Below, piece after piece: positions 41,873 to 52,380 of a stretch of DNA of 64,000 bases (positions are counted from its first letter, which is position 1; every line of letters begins with the position of its first letter). Source of the DNA: Acidovorax radicis N35. GTDB lineage: Bacteria > Pseudomonadota > Gammaproteobacteria > Burkholderiales > Burkholderiaceae_C. The DNA lies in assembly GCF_000204195.1 (NCBI RefSeq), contig NZ_AFBG01000024.1, forward strand, positions 157,810 to 221,809. Reading direction: 5' to 3'. The notes under the pieces were generated by a model. That model saw only the letters and a list, made by a program, of their open reading frames with translations, was not told the origin of the DNA and did no database searches. A program made the translations under genes and the position numbers.

Positions 41873-43042
41873 TCATGGCAGCGACCTCAGCGCCGGCGCA
41901 CTGCGCGGCGCTCGCCCCACCAGCACCAGCGCAGCCGCTGCAAGGGCGAAACCCGCGCTGAGCAACGGCACGGCACTGGCGTTTTCACCTTCGACAATGA
42001 ACGAGGCCGTGAGCGGACCGAATGCACTGCCCAGCAGTTGTGCTGCAGGCACCAGCCCGGCCAGGCGCCCGCTGGGGTCGGCACGGAACGCCAGGCCAAT
42101 ATGAAACGGCAGCATGAAAAGCCAAACAAAACCGAACAAGGCACAGGCCAGGGCAAAGTCCCGCGTGTTGCCACTGGGCAACTGGTGAGCGGCAGTGGTG
42201 ACGATGGCGAGCAGCACGGAGCAGGCCACCAGCGTGGACACCACGGGCAGGCGCCTCACGGCCAGCGCGGCCAGGCTGCCCCCCACCACCTGCATGGCCA
42301 GCACGGCGGCAACCAGGGTCTGCGCGCTGCGCGCATCGAAACCAGCGGCCTTGCCCAAGGGCTCCAGGTACGCCCAGAACGAACCCAGCGTGGCCAGCTG
42401 CAGAAACACCACGGCCAATGGCTGAAGGGTGGCCGCCGACCAGCGAAACCCCGACACCGCAGGCGGCGCCAGCGGCGAGAGGCGCGCCGGTTGCACAAAC
42501 GCGAGCAGACAGGGCAGCAGCGCCAGCAAGCCCAGCGCCACGAAACCGCCACGCCAGCCCCAGTGGGGAATGATGGCATGGGCCAACACCACGCCCAGCA
42601 ACGCCTGTGCCAGGGTCTGCGCAACGAAGAAGATGCCGCCCACGCGCGCCGGGTTGGCGGTGCGCACGACCACGCCGGTGGTGCCCCAGATCAGCACACC
42701 TTCGGCCAGGCCAGCAGCCGCTCGCACGCCTGTCAGGGCGCCGTCGCCCGTGGCCAGCAGCGTGAGCAGATCCAGGCCCGCTGCGCACACCCCGGCAACG
42801 AAGGTGATCGACCGCAACCGCGCACCCGGCAATAGCGCGTCGCCGAGCACCACGCCGAGGCCCAGCATGATGATCTCGGCCATGGCCACAATGCCCACGC
42901 CCTCCAGACTGACCTGCCGGGCTTCGACAAGTTCGCCCAGGAGAATGGGCTGCACGCCCACCATAAGCACGGCAATGGTGCCGACCGCCAGCGCGGCAAC
43001 CACCTGCGCTGCGGACATCTTTACATCGTGGTTGGAGGACAT
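41873..43042 (-). CDS. MFS transporter
   Basis: A 389-residue carrier with about 12 hydrophobic segments (first AAQVVAALAVGTIAVLMVGVQPILLGELV, last FALAAAALVLVGRAP). The loop ARLRSITFVAG and the repeat RRLPVVSTLVACS between helices fit an MFS drug/sugar exporter-like fold. ATG 43042 (MSSNHDVKMSAAQ) begins 22 bp after the degenerate aldolase gene, so it is the last gene of the TetR-linked operon. Probably imports or exports the pathway's substrate; identity unknown. Confidence 0.85.
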   Translation of the reverse strand: MSSNHDVKMSAAQVVAALAVGTIAVLMVGVQPILLGELVEARQVSLEGVGIVAMAEIIMLGLGVVLGDALLPGARLRSITFVAGVCAAGLDLLTLLATGDGALTGVRAAAGLAEGVLIWGTTGVVVRTANPARVGGIFFVAQTLAQALLGVVLAHAIIPHWGWRGGFVALGLLALLPCLLAFVQPARLSPLAPPAVSGFRWSAATLQPLAVVFLQLATLGSFWAYLEPLGKAAGFDARSAQTLVAAVLAMQVVGGSLAALAVRRLPVVSTLVACSVLLAIVTTAAHQLPSGNTRDFALACALFGFVWLFMLPFHIGLAFRADPSGRLAGLVPAAQLLGSAFGPLTASFIVEGENASAVPLLSAGFALAAAALVLVGRAPRSAPALRSLP

Positions 43043-43064
43043 GGGAAGCCCTTTCTGGGGGAGG

Positions 43065-43697
43065 TCAGTAGCCTTTGCTTTCCTCGGGCAGCTGGCCCTG
43101 CAGGAACCGCGCCAACGCGCGCTGCTCATCTTTCGCAAGTCGCCGGTTGGCGACCCAGCGCACGATCCAGGGCAAGGCACGCACGCGCCCACCCCCGGCC
43201 ACGGCCAGCACGTAGGCCTTGGCACACTTCTCGAACAGTTCGGCATTGAGCGCCAGGCGCGTGGCGGTCATGCCAAGGCACACCGGGAGCCCTCGCACCA
43301 GCAGCACGTTGCCTCGCCCCTGCAAGACCGCCGCTGCATCGCCCATGTCTGCGCTGGCCGGTCCCATGGGGCCCAGGTGGCGCGCCTGCTCGTCGAACAC
43401 CTGCGGCATCGCGCCACCAAAGTCCGCCAGGCAGCGTCCGAAAGCCCCTCCGCCGACAGCAATGGCGCCCACATCGCCGCGTTTGGCGTAGGCGGCGGCA
43501 TGCACCTGGGCGTCGTGCGGCGCGGTCCGCCAAGGCACACGTTGGGGCGTGGCGCCGGACGCGAGCCCAAACCACATCGCGTCGCTGCCCGGTATGCGCA
43601 GCGACAAACTCGCGCCCTCGCTGTCCAGCAAACGCTTGGCTTGCAGCCTCTCGCGCAGCGGGAGCCACTGTGCGCGCACGTTCTCTTCGAAATCCAT
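43065..43697 (-). CDS. Class II aldolase/adducin-fold protein lacking metal ligands
   Basis: A 210-residue protein that aligns by eye with class II aldolases (DSEGASLSLRIPGSDAMWF near the N-terminus, APHDAQVHAAAYAKRGDVGAI, NVLLVRGLPVCLGMTA). Where active enzymes have the zinc ligands HxH after RPDV.AI it reads AVGGG, and where they have NHG it reads VRGLP. All three metal histidines are therefore absent, and a non-catalytic or repurposed role is likely. ATG 43697 lies 4 bp after the aminotransferase stop; ATG 43721 would overlap that gene. Confidence 0.75.
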   Translation of the reverse strand: MDFEENVRAQWLPLRERLQAKRLLDSEGASLSLRIPGSDAMWFGLASGATPQRVPWRTAPHDAQVHAAAYAKRGDVGAIAVGGGAFGRCLADFGGAMPQVFDEQARHLGPMGPASADMGDAAAVLQGRGNVLLVRGLPVCLGMTATRLALNAELFEKCAKAYVLAVAGGGRVRALPWIVRWVANRRLAKDEQRALARFLQGQLPEESKGY

Positions 43698-43701
43698 GGT
43701 G

Positions 43702-45189
<1,488 letters not shown>

Positions 45190-45227
45190 GGCTTGGTGGC
45201 TGGGTAGCTGAGGTTCGGGGGGTTGGG

Positions 45228-45869
45228 TCAGGCTGCCAGCGCGTCAACGATGCGCTGCAGGGCCGGTTGCGCGAGAGGCTCCCGCTCCGAACGTGCAGAG
45301 ATCGCGTGCAGCAACAAGGTCTTCGACAGGGCTTCGAGGTCTTCGACCGCCTGCAGGGCCGCCCAGGTGGTCGCTGCGCAGCACAGCACGCCGTGGTTGA
45401 GCATGAGGTAGGCGTTGGTGTCGGGGCGCAGCGCGCGCGCCAGCCGGGACGATAGCCAGCCGCTGCCCGAGGGGGCATAGCCGACCACAGGAATGCGGCG
45501 GCCCAGCGAGCGCTGCATTGGCCCGGCCGGCACCGTGAGCGCCTGTCCGAGCAATGCGCAGGCGCTGGCCACGGGCTGGTGGGTGTGGATGCTCGCCTGC
45601 ACGTCGGGCCGCGCGCGCAGCACGCGGGCATGCAGGCCACTTTCGACCGAGGGTGTGCGTTCACCTTCCACCTGCTGCAGGTCCGCCAGGCGCAGCACAC
45701 ACACATCGGTCGCGGTCATCGTCAGGTAGTCGGTCGCCGAGGGGGTGACGGCGATGTGCGCTGCGTCGATGCGCAGCGCGATATTGCCGCCGGTGCCCGA
45801 GAAGTGGCCCCGGTGCGAAAGTTCGACACACAGCTCGACGACAGTCTGGCGGATGTTCTGCGTGTTCAT
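45228..45869 (-). CDS. Class II aldolase/adducin-family aldolase (fuculose-phosphate aldolase-like)
   Basis: A 213-residue zinc aldolase. The metal-site residues are intact: HTH in ASIHTHQPVAS, a third His in LMLNHGVL, and the catalytic Glu in TPSVESGLH. GHFSGTGGNIALRI is the phosphate-binding start. It would cleave a ketose 1-phosphate to DHAP plus an aldehyde, or decarboxylate a related acid phosphate. The start overlaps the FGGY kinase stop (ATGA), so kinase then aldolase fits a phosphorylate-and-cleave pathway. Confidence 0.88.
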   Translation of the reverse strand: MNTQNIRQTVVELCVELSHRGHFSGTGGNIALRIDAAHIAVTPSATDYLTMTATDVCVLRLADLQQVEGERTPSVESGLHARVLRARPDVQASIHTHQPVASACALLGQALTVPAGPMQRSLGRRIPVVGYAPSGSGWLSSRLARALRPDTNAYLMLNHGVLCCAATTWAALQAVEDLEALSKTLLLHAISARSEREPLAQPALQRIVDALAA

Positions 45870-47485
45870 GCAGGGGCTCCTTGGGGTGCGTTGATGCGGT
45901 GGTACAGCGGCGCCAGGCGGGTGCGCACTTCCTTGAAGGTTTCGAACTGGTCGCCATACAGGCGACGCAGCGCGCTGGAGGGTTCGTAGATGGTCCGCGT
46001 CCGCCGCAGGGGGCCCAGGTCGGCAAACGACAGCGCGCCCATGCCCACTCCGGCGATGAAGGCGGCTCCAATGGCATTGGTCTGGATGGGGTTCTCCAGC
46101 TGGCGGATCGGCTGGCCCGTCACGTCGGCCATGATCTGGCACCACACGTCAGACTGCGCGCCGCCGCCCACGGCCGTGACGGTGCCCGCGTTGCGCCCGA
46201 GCAGGCGCGCAAAGGGTTCGAGCATCCAGCGCGTGTTCAGTGCCACGCCTTCCAGAAACGCGCGAAAGATGTCCTCGCGGGTGTGCTCCAGGGACATGTT
46301 GAGCAACCCGGCACGCAGGCGCGGGTCGTCCACCGGTGTGCGCTCACCCAGCAGCCATGGGGTGTAGATCAGGCCCCGCGCGCCCGGAGGCACACGCGCG
46401 GCAATGCGGTTCAGCACCTCGTAGACGGCGGGATGCTCTTCGTCGCTGGCGAGTTCATCGGGGTGGTACAGGATGCGGTCGCGCAGGAACGACAGGTTGG
46501 CACCAGCCGTGGACTGCAGCGCCATGGCCAGGTAGCGCCCATCCACCGCGCTGGGCACGGCCGCAATTTTGTGGCGCACATCGGTTTTCATGAAGGGCAC
46601 GTGCGCCCCCAGCCACGATGAGGTGCCCAGGTACAGATGGGTCTCGAAATCGGCCACGGCCGCACCCACCGCCACCGCAGAGGTGTCCACGGCGCCCGCG
46701 ACGACCACGGCCCCGGGATTCAGCCCCAGGGCCTGTACGACGTCCGGCAGCAGCGGCCCCAGAACGTCGGTCGAATGCACGATCTCCGGCAGCTTGGCCG
46801 CGTCGATACCGAGCAGGCGGATGAGGCCTGCGTCGTAACGGACCTGGTGCGGATTGCGGTTGTCGGTGACCCAGGAAGTCACCGCAGAATCCTGCGTGGC
46901 ACAGAAGCGGCCGGACAGGCGCAGGTTCAGGTAGTCGAGCACGTTGAGGAACTTGTAGGTGCGCTCGTAGCGTTCGGGCTCTTCGTCGCGGATGTAGGCC
47001 ATGTGTCCCGCCGAGTCCCGCCCCGACAGAGAAGGCGCCCCACCAGTCAGCCGCAGCCAGCGCCACAGCTTGAGCGGCGCGTAGCCTTCGATGCGTGGCC
47101 CCCGCCCGCGCACCCGGCGTGCCATGGCGGCCGCACCGCGCGAATCCAGCCAGGTCAGCGCACGCCCCAGCGGCTGGCCTTGGCGGTCCACACACACGGT
47201 GCCTTCCGTCTGGGTCGAGCAACAAACGGCCACCACACGCTGCCTCAAGCTGGTCTCCGCGCCAAGCGCCTCCCCTGCACTGTGCAGGAACGCAGCCCAC
47301 CAATCCTGCGGGGCCTGCTCGGCCAACGCGCCCTGCACGTGCAGCGGGACCGCATGGAAGGCCCAGGCGTGCACCGTGCCGTCCAGCGATACCAGGGCAC
47401 ATTTGCAGCCTGAGGTTCCCAGGTCCACGGCCAGCACCAGCCGCCCATCGGCCCGGTCGGGCACGGTATCCAAGGGTGGGCCCAT
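45866..47485 (-). CDS. FGGY-family carbohydrate kinase
   Basis: A 539-residue sugar or polyol kinase of the xylulokinase/fuculokinase group. Landmarks: phosphate-1 loop LAVDLGTSGCKCALV (about 18-32), TLHYLGTSSWL region around GTHLYLGTSSW, TPWLLGERTPVDDP and the adenosine motif TAVGGGAQSDVWCQIMADVTGQPI. The ATG lies 1 bp after the stop of the porin gene and the stop overlaps the aldolase start. Substrate sugar is unknown. Confidence 0.9.
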   Translation of the reverse strand: MGPPLDTVPDRADGRLVLAVDLGTSGCKCALVSLDGTVHAWAFHAVPLHVQGALAEQAPQDWWAAFLHSAGEALGAETSLRQRVVAVCCSTQTEGTVCVDRQGQPLGRALTWLDSRGAAAMARRVRGRGPRIEGYAPLKLWRWLRLTGGAPSLSGRDSAGHMAYIRDEEPERYERTYKFLNVLDYLNLRLSGRFCATQDSAVTSWVTDNRNPHQVRYDAGLIRLLGIDAAKLPEIVHSTDVLGPLLPDVVQALGLNPGAVVVAGAVDTSAVAVGAAVADFETHLYLGTSSWLGAHVPFMKTDVRHKIAAVPSAVDGRYLAMALQSTAGANLSFLRDRILYHPDELASDEEHPAVYEVLNRIAARVPPGARGLIYTPWLLGERTPVDDPRLRAGLLNMSLEHTREDIFRAFLEGVALNTRWMLEPFARLLGRNAGTVTAVGGGAQSDVWCQIMADVTGQPIRQLENPIQTNAIGAAFIAGVGMGALSFADLGPLRRTRTIYEPSSALRRLYGDQFETFKEVRTRLAPLYHRINAPQGAPA

Positions 47486-47486
47486 C

Positions 47487-48368
47487 TCAGAAGCTGCGCG
47501 AGACGGAAACCACAAGGCGGTTGTTGTCGGTGGCACGCAGTCGGGTGCCATCCAGCGCGATATAGAGTTCGCGCACCCTGGTGCGAGTGGTCATCCACTC
47601 GGCGCTCCAGTGGAAGCCCCAGCGCTTGTGGGTGACCCCGATGGAATAGTCCGAGAAGTCCGCCTCCTTGAAGTTGGCGATCTTCTGGTAACCGGCATGC
47701 AGGTTCACTGTGGTGGTCGGGTTCAGCGCGTATTTGTAGCCCAGGTCAAACAGCCAGCTGCCGCGCGAGTTGTGATCGCCACGCGCATAGCAGGCCAACC
47801 CTGGCGTGGGATCGGCCATCAACGACACCATGGTGCCGCAGACCCCACCGGTGTTCGCCCCCCGGTAGGTCTTGGAGATCACATTCATGACCCGCGCCTC
47901 CAGCGCCCCGTAGCCAATTTCGGCCACGGCGAATGCGCTGTCGTATTTGGTGCTGCGCCAGTCCGTGGGCGCGCCAGTGCCCATGTCAAAACCATGGGGA
48001 GCCTGAAATTTCGCCCCCGGAAACAACTCGGCGGCCAGGCCCGCACCATAGTGCCAGCCATCGGGGTCCCCGAAACGATACCCCCCCGCCAGAGTAACCC
48101 CAAGGCCCGCTCCGTCCAGAAACTGCTTCCTGCTGACCGTGGCGAATTCAGCCAGCCCGACCAAGCCACTTTCGTGGACGGCTTGCACGCTGAGCTTCAT
48201 GCCGGGGCCGTTCAACGAGTCCGACACACCCCGGCTGCGCTGGTCGGTGGTGAACTTCACTTCTGTGTTGACCGAAAAGCTGGCGGTCTCTTCGGCAAGC
48301 GAAGGCGTCGCGGCGCTCGCCAGCACGATGGCGGCGATGGCCCAGGGGATGGGGCGGGTGAAGTTCAT
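47487..48368 (-). CDS. Outer-membrane beta-barrel protein (TorF-like putative porin)
   Basis: A 293-residue exported protein. The Sec signal MNFTRPIPWAIAAIVLASAATPSLA|EE is followed by alternating amphipathic strands (VNTEVKFTTDQRSRGVSDS, YDSAFAVAEIGYGALEARVM, WLFDLGYKYALNPTTTVNLHAGYQ). It ends in VVSVSRSF with the C-terminal Phe that targets barrels to the BAM machinery. The RSRGVSDS motif is typical of the TorF/Gcw_chp group. It probably lets the operon's substrate through the outer membrane. Confidence 0.83.
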   Translation of the reverse strand: MNFTRPIPWAIAAIVLASAATPSLAEETASFSVNTEVKFTTDQRSRGVSDSLNGPGMKLSVQAVHESGLVGLAEFATVSRKQFLDGAGLGVTLAGGYRFGDPDGWHYGAGLAAELFPGAKFQAPHGFDMGTGAPTDWRSTKYDSAFAVAEIGYGALEARVMNVISKTYRGANTGGVCGTMVSLMADPTPGLACYARGDHNSRGSWLFDLGYKYALNPTTTVNLHAGYQKIANFKEADFSDYSIGVTHKRWGFHWSAEWMTTRTRVRELYIALDGTRLRATDNNRLVVSVSRSF

Positions 48369-48443
48369 GGAGTGCTCCTTGGTTCGAGGATTGGACGGCT
48401 CACAAATCGTCTTGTGCGAAAGATGGGTGGGTGGGAAAGCGGA

Positions 48444-48872
48444 TCAGGAAACGGGTTCGCACGACGGCGCGACCGGCAAGGCGGGCACGCGCTTGAGCTG
48501 CTCCGTCTGGCCCAGGACTTCCACCCCCACGAAAGCGCGGATGCGCAGCTCGTCGGCATTGGCGCGCACAACGCCCTTGTACTTTTTGTTTTCGCGCGGG
48601 TCGTAGACCCAGCCTTCGCGCCAAGCCTCTTTTTCGTAGCGGCCAAGCTGCGCAACCCGCACATTGCAGGTGCTGGCAGGCGTGCCGGCGTCCTTGTCCC
48701 AGACGATGGTTCCGCACAGCGCACCGGGCGCATCGGCACAGGGCGCGAACCGGATCACCGCGTCGTTCTCGGGAGTGATCCACAAGCCCTTGGCGTCATC
48801 GGGCCCAGCGGCTTGCGCCGACACAGCCACCGAGCAACAGACAAGGGCCAGCAAGCGGGTCAGGGTCTTCAT
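48444..48872 (-). CDS. DUF2147 periplasmic protein
   Basis: A 142-residue protein with signal peptide MKTLTRLLALVCCSVAVSAQA|AG and a DUF2147 domain: KGLWITPENDAVIRFAPC, LCGTIVWDKDAG, GWVYDPRENKKYKGVVRANADELRIRAFVGVEVLGQTEQLKRV. Such domains form a lipocalin-like barrel. It is the first gene of the TetR-linked operon and starts just beyond the palindromic operator. Possibly a periplasmic binding or assembly helper; role unknown. Confidence 0.86.
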   Translation of the reverse strand: MKTLTRLLALVCCSVAVSAQAAGPDDAKGLWITPENDAVIRFAPCADAPGALCGTIVWDKDAGTPASTCNVRVAQLGRYEKEAWREGWVYDPRENKKYKGVVRANADELRIRAFVGVEVLGQTEQLKRVPALPVAPSCEPVS

Positions 48873-48912
48873 GAAGCACGCCTTTCTTGGGCCAGGACAA
48901 GAACCATTTGGA

Positions 48913-48941
48913 TAGTCATGGCTAGTATATAGTTATGACTA
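48913..48941. promoter_or_regulatory. Candidate TetR operator in the divergent promoter
   Basis: TAGTCATGGCTA (48913-48924), GTATA spacer, TAGTTATGACTA (48930-48941): 12-bp arms with two mismatches. It lies in the only A/T-rich part of the 106-bp divergent region between the DUF2147 and tetR starts and overlaps TATA-like sequences, as expected for a repressor of both units. Confidence 0.65.
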
Positions 48942-48978
48942 CTTTTTTATACCAAAAAATTTACTGGGACAATCCCTG

Positions 48979-49710
48979 ATGCCGCAGTTGCTCCGCCCGA
49001 TGCCCTCCACCCGAAGCCCCCAACCCTCGCTGGCCACCAAGAAGCAGCCTGCACAGCAGCGCGCCACCGAGACCTATGAGCGCATCCTGGAGGTGACGGC
49101 GCAGACATTGGCCGACGTCGGCATCGAGCGGCTGTCCACCAACCTGGTGTGCGAACGCGCCGGGCTCACGCCGCCCGCGCTCTATCGCTATTTCCCCAAC
49201 AAATACGCGCTGCTGTCCGAGCTGGGGCAGCGCCTGATGCAGGCCCAGAACGCGCGTGTGGACCGCTGGATCACGCTGGAGGTGTTCAACGGGGGCGTGG
49301 AAAGCCTGGAGCTGGCGATCGAGGGTCTGATCATTGACACCTACGAAGCGACAGTACAGACCGTGGGCGGGGTCTGGATCATGCGAGCGCTGCGTGCGGT
49401 GCCCGCCTTGCAGCAGGTGCGGCTGGCCTCCCACGCCACGGTCACGCAAGAACAAACCCGCCTGCTCGCCCAGGCCCTGCCCGAAGCCGACGCCGCCGAG
49501 TTGCAGTTGGTCAGCCGCATCGTGGTGGAACTGATCTACGCCACCGTCGAGATGATTTTTGACGAGCCGCTGGATGTGAAAGCCGTAGCCCGCACCGTGG
49601 CGGGCATGATCGCCAGCCACCTCACCCGCGTCCGGCCGCAGGGCAGTGGGCAGCCACCCCACACACCCGCCAAGCCCGGCGGCACCCGGCCAAAGCCTGG
49701 CGCGGCCTGA
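48979..49710 (+). CDS. TetR-family transcriptional regulator
   Basis: A 243-residue regulator. The N-terminal helix-turn-helix (ILEVTAQTLADVGIERLSTNLVCERAGLTPPALYRYFPNKYALLSELG, about 36-83) is preceded by a basic tail; the C-terminal ligand domain follows, with a Pro-rich end. It is divergent from the DUF2147-porin-kinase-aldolase-aminotransferase operon over 106 bp and faces the palindrome at 48913-48941. It is probably its repressor; the inducer would be the substrate or an intermediate. Confidence 0.92.
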   Translation: MPQLLRPMPSTRSPQPSLATKKQPAQQRATETYERILEVTAQTLADVGIERLSTNLVCERAGLTPPALYRYFPNKYALLSELGQRLMQAQNARVDRWITLEVFNGGVESLELAIEGLIIDTYEATVQTVGGVWIMRALRAVPALQQVRLASHATVTQEQTRLLAQALPEADAAELQLVSRIVVELIYATVEMIFDEPLDVKAVARTVAGMIASHLTRVRPQGSGQPPHTPAKPGGTRPKPGAA

Positions 49711-49727
49711 TCAACCGTGGAGGTGCG

Positions 49728-49753
49728 GCAAACCCTACCTCAGTAGGGTTTGC
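49728..49753. promoter_or_regulatory. ACCCTAC-N4-GTAGGGT operator upstream of the response-regulator gene
   Basis: GCAAACCCTAC (49728-49738), CTCA spacer, GTAGGGTTTGC (49743-49753): perfect 11-bp arms, 89 bp before the response-regulator ATG. It shares the 7-bp half-sites with the site at 41829-41846. It could also fold as a terminator for tetR, but there is no T-run and the second copy argues for a protein-binding site. Confidence 0.65.
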
Positions 49754-49841
49754 GCGCCACCGCGGCTGCGCCAAACTTGGCAGAATTTGCCCGCTGCATC
49801 CTGGCGCCCGGCGCCCGGGGCCGCAGCGCCACTGGCCTGCC

Positions 49842-50501
49842 ATGTCACCCTACGCCCTCATCCTGGACGACCACCCGCTCGTAGCACGCGGCGTGGCCGA
49901 GTTTCTGCGCTCGCGGCTACCGCACATGGAGGTGGCAGTCGCAGAGCATGCGGACGATGTAGAGCCACTGATCGAGGCGCGTGGAGCGCCGGCCATAGCG
50001 CTCATCGACTTCTGGCTGGCCGACGGCGCCGCGCTCAGCCTCATTGCCCGCATCCGCACGCGGTGCCCCGCCACCGCCGTGGCGGTGATGAGCGGCGATG
50101 ACGACCTCGCCGTGATCGATCAGGTGCGCGCCGCAGGCGCCCACGGCTTCATCCACAAGCAGGAGCCGCCAGAGACGTTTGCCCAGGCGATAGAGGCACT
50201 GCTGGGGGGCCTGGCCTGGTTCACTCCTGGCGCCAACACACAGCGCCCGGTGCGCAGCCGGGAGTTGCCCGTGACCCCGGCCGAGCTGGGCCTGTCGGTG
50301 CGCCAGGGCGAGATCCTGGCGCTGGTGTTGCAGGGGCAGCCCAACAAGCGCATCGCCCAGCAATATGCGCTGTCGGAGAGCACCGTCAAGGAACACATGA
50401 CCGCCATCTTGCAGCGCCTGGGTGCACGCACCCGGGTGGAGGCCATCACGCGGCTGCGCGGGCGCCTGCTGGTGCTGCCGCAGCAGCCACCGCCGCCGTG
50501 A
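49842..50501 (+). CDS. LuxR/NarL-family response regulator
   Basis: A 219-residue regulator. The receiver domain (YALILDDHPLVARG with the acidic pair at 9-10, phosphoacceptor Asp56 in ALIDFWLAD, Lys in GFIHKQEPPE) is followed by a LuxR-type helix-turn-helix (LSVRQGEILALVLQGQPNKRIAQQYALSESTVKEHMTAILQRLG, about 146-190). The kinase gene follows 88 bp after the stop. It likely binds the ACCCTAC palindromes before its own gene and before the lipoprotein at 41.8 kb. Confidence 0.93.
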   Translation: MSPYALILDDHPLVARGVAEFLRSRLPHMEVAVAEHADDVEPLIEARGAPAIALIDFWLADGAALSLIARIRTRCPATAVAVMSGDDDLAVIDQVRAAGAHGFIHKQEPPETFAQAIEALLGGLAWFTPGANTQRPVRSRELPVTPAELGLSVRQGEILALVLQGQPNKRIAQQYALSESTVKEHMTAILQRLGARTRVEAITRLRGRLLVLPQQPPPP

Positions 50502-50589
50502 TCGGGCACACCGCAGTGCCGCGTGGCATGGCATTCCATCCCCCCACGCTGCACCCACTGGAACGCGGTGGGGCCCAGCACGCACCGGC

Positions 50590-52380
50590 ATGACCGCGCC
50601 TGCGACCGACCCGACCAGCGCCCAGGACGCCCCCAGCACACAAGGCTGGCTGCTGCTGCTCGAAGCCTCTTTTGCGCGCCTGCGGCTGGGCATGACGGTG
50701 ATGCCCAGCATGGGGCTGCTGTTTGGCCTGCTGCTGGGCTGGGAGGGCGGGCCCGTCGCACCGCTGGTGGTGTGGGGAGCCGCGTACCTGCCGGTGCTGC
50801 TGTTCGTTCGATGGGGACACCGCCGATACCTGCACGAACGCACCCTGCGGTCACCCGAAGCCCTGCTGCTCACCTGGACCCGCCGCGTGCGCGGCCTGGC
50901 GCTGGCGCACGGGGTGGGTGTTTCGCTCTCGGTGGTGTTGCCGTTGGGCCAGGCCAGCTACGAATTCATGCTGCTGCTGTACATCACGCTGGCGGGCATT
51001 CTGGCCGGCAATGCAGCCCAGATGACCGCCACGCTCGCCGTCTACCGGATGTACTTCATGGGCGCTTTGGGTGGACTGGCGCTGATCCCCTGGGCGTTTC
51101 CCGGGCAGTGGCCATTTATTCTGCCCATGACACTGATAACGGCCGCCGTGATCTACCGCAGTGCCGTGAACTCGCACCGCTTCTTTGTGCGCCAGGTGGT
51201 GCTGGAAGAGCGCAGCCGCGACCTGGCCGAGCGCTACCGCGAGGCCAGCCAGGCGGCTGAACGGGCGCTCGCAGAGAAGAACCATTTTCTGACCACTGCC
51301 GCGCACGACCTGCGCCAGCCGGTGCATGCGATGGCATTGCTGGCCGAGGCCATCGCCTTGCACGGACGTGGCCACCCCCACATCGACAACCTGCTGGTGC
51401 AATGGCGGATGAGCATGCGGTCGGTGAACCACATGTTCGACGCGCTGCTCGACCTGTCGCGCATTGAATCCGGCGCGGTGGAGCTGCGCCCCGCCCCCGT
51501 GTCGCTGGCTGCACTGTTCGAGGACCTGCGAACCCAGTTCGCGACCGATGCCAGCGCACGCGGCCTGGTACTGCGTTTGCACCCACCACCGCCCGGCGCC
51601 ACTGCACTGGCCGACCCGGCACTGGTTCGCCAGTCGGTGGCCAACCTGGTGCAAAACGCGCTGCGCTACACCCCAGAAGGCGGCGTTCTGGTGGGCGCAC
51701 GGCGACGGGGCGCGCATTGGCGCATCGAGGTGTGGGACACCGGGGTGGGCGTGGCCCTGCACGAGCAGGCACAGATCTACCAGGCGTTTTACCGCCCCGA
51801 GCACGCCTGGCAGGTTCACCGCAGCGGGCACGGCCTGGGCCTGGCGGTAGTGGCGCGCTGCGTGGCGCTGATGCAGGCCAGGCAAGGGCTGCAGTCCCGA
51901 TTGGGCAAGGGGTCGTGCTTCTGGCTGGAGCTACCCACCGCGCAGCAGGCCACCGCAACGCTGCCCACCGTACCCACCGCAGCACCAGGCACCAGCCCAC
52001 CGTTGAGGGGCCGCTGTCTGGTGCTGGACGACGACCCGCATGTGCTGAATGCCTGGTCTACGCTGCTGATCACCTGGGGCATAGACGTGCGCCTGGCCTC
52101 CAACGCGGCAGAGGCTTTTGCCCACCTGGACACCGGCTTTGCACCCCATTCCATCCTGTGCGACCAGCGGCTGCGGTCCGGCGAGAGCGGCTTTGACGTG
52201 CTGCGCGCGCTGCTGGACCGCTGCCCCGACGCGCGTGGCGCGATGGTGAGCGGAGAGTACGACTCGCCCGAGCTACAAACCGCGCAGGACGAGGGCTACC
52301 TGGTGCTGCGCAAACCCGTGGATGTGGACGAGCTGCACGCGGTGCTCAGCCAGTGGCTGCGCGGGCAGAAATTTGAATAA
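50590..52380 (+). CDS. Hybrid sensor histidine kinase with C-terminal receiver
   Basis: A 596-residue membrane kinase. Six hydrophobic segments lie between about residues 36 and 195 (three helix pairs, no large periplasmic domain), then a coiled coil, the H-box AAHDLRQPVHAMALL (His239), an HATPase domain (NLVQNALRYTPEGG, DTGVGVALHE, GHGLGLAVVARCV) and a receiver (CLVLDDDPHVLNAWS, CDQRLRSGESGFDVL, LRKPVDV). ATG 50590 was chosen over an upstream frame rich in Arg/Cys. The signal is probably sensed in the membrane. The last codons and stop (KFE-TAA) come from a dispersed repeat. Confidence 0.92.
   Translation: MTAPATDPTSAQDAPSTQGWLLLLEASFARLRLGMTVMPSMGLLFGLLLGWEGGPVAPLVVWGAAYLPVLLFVRWGHRRYLHERTLRSPEALLLTWTRRVRGLALAHGVGVSLSVVLPLGQASYEFMLLLYITLAGILAGNAAQMTATLAVYRMYFMGALGGLALIPWAFPGQWPFILPMTLITAAVIYRSAVNSHRFFVRQVVLEERSRDLAERYREASQAAERALAEKNHFLTTAAHDLRQPVHAMALLAEAIALHGRGHPHIDNLLVQWRMSMRSVNHMFDALLDLSRIESGAVELRPAPVSLAALFEDLRTQFATDASARGLVLRLHPPPPGATALADPALVRQSVANLVQNALRYTPEGGVLVGARRRGAHWRIEVWDTGVGVALHEQAQIYQAFYRPEHAWQVHRSGHGLGLAVVARCVALMQARQGLQSRLGKGSCFWLELPTAQQATATLPTVPTAAPGTSPPLRGRCLVLDDDPHVLNAWSTLLITWGIDVRLASNAAEAFAHLDTGFAPHSILCDQRLRSGESGFDVLRALLDRCPDARGAMVSGEYDSPELQTAQDEGYLVLRKPVDVDELHAVLSQWLRGQKFE

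Noticed and set aside
49728..49753. Rho-independent terminator for tetR
   Set aside because: The stem is good but has no T-run, and the same half-sites recur at a promoter 8 kb away, so an operator is the better reading.
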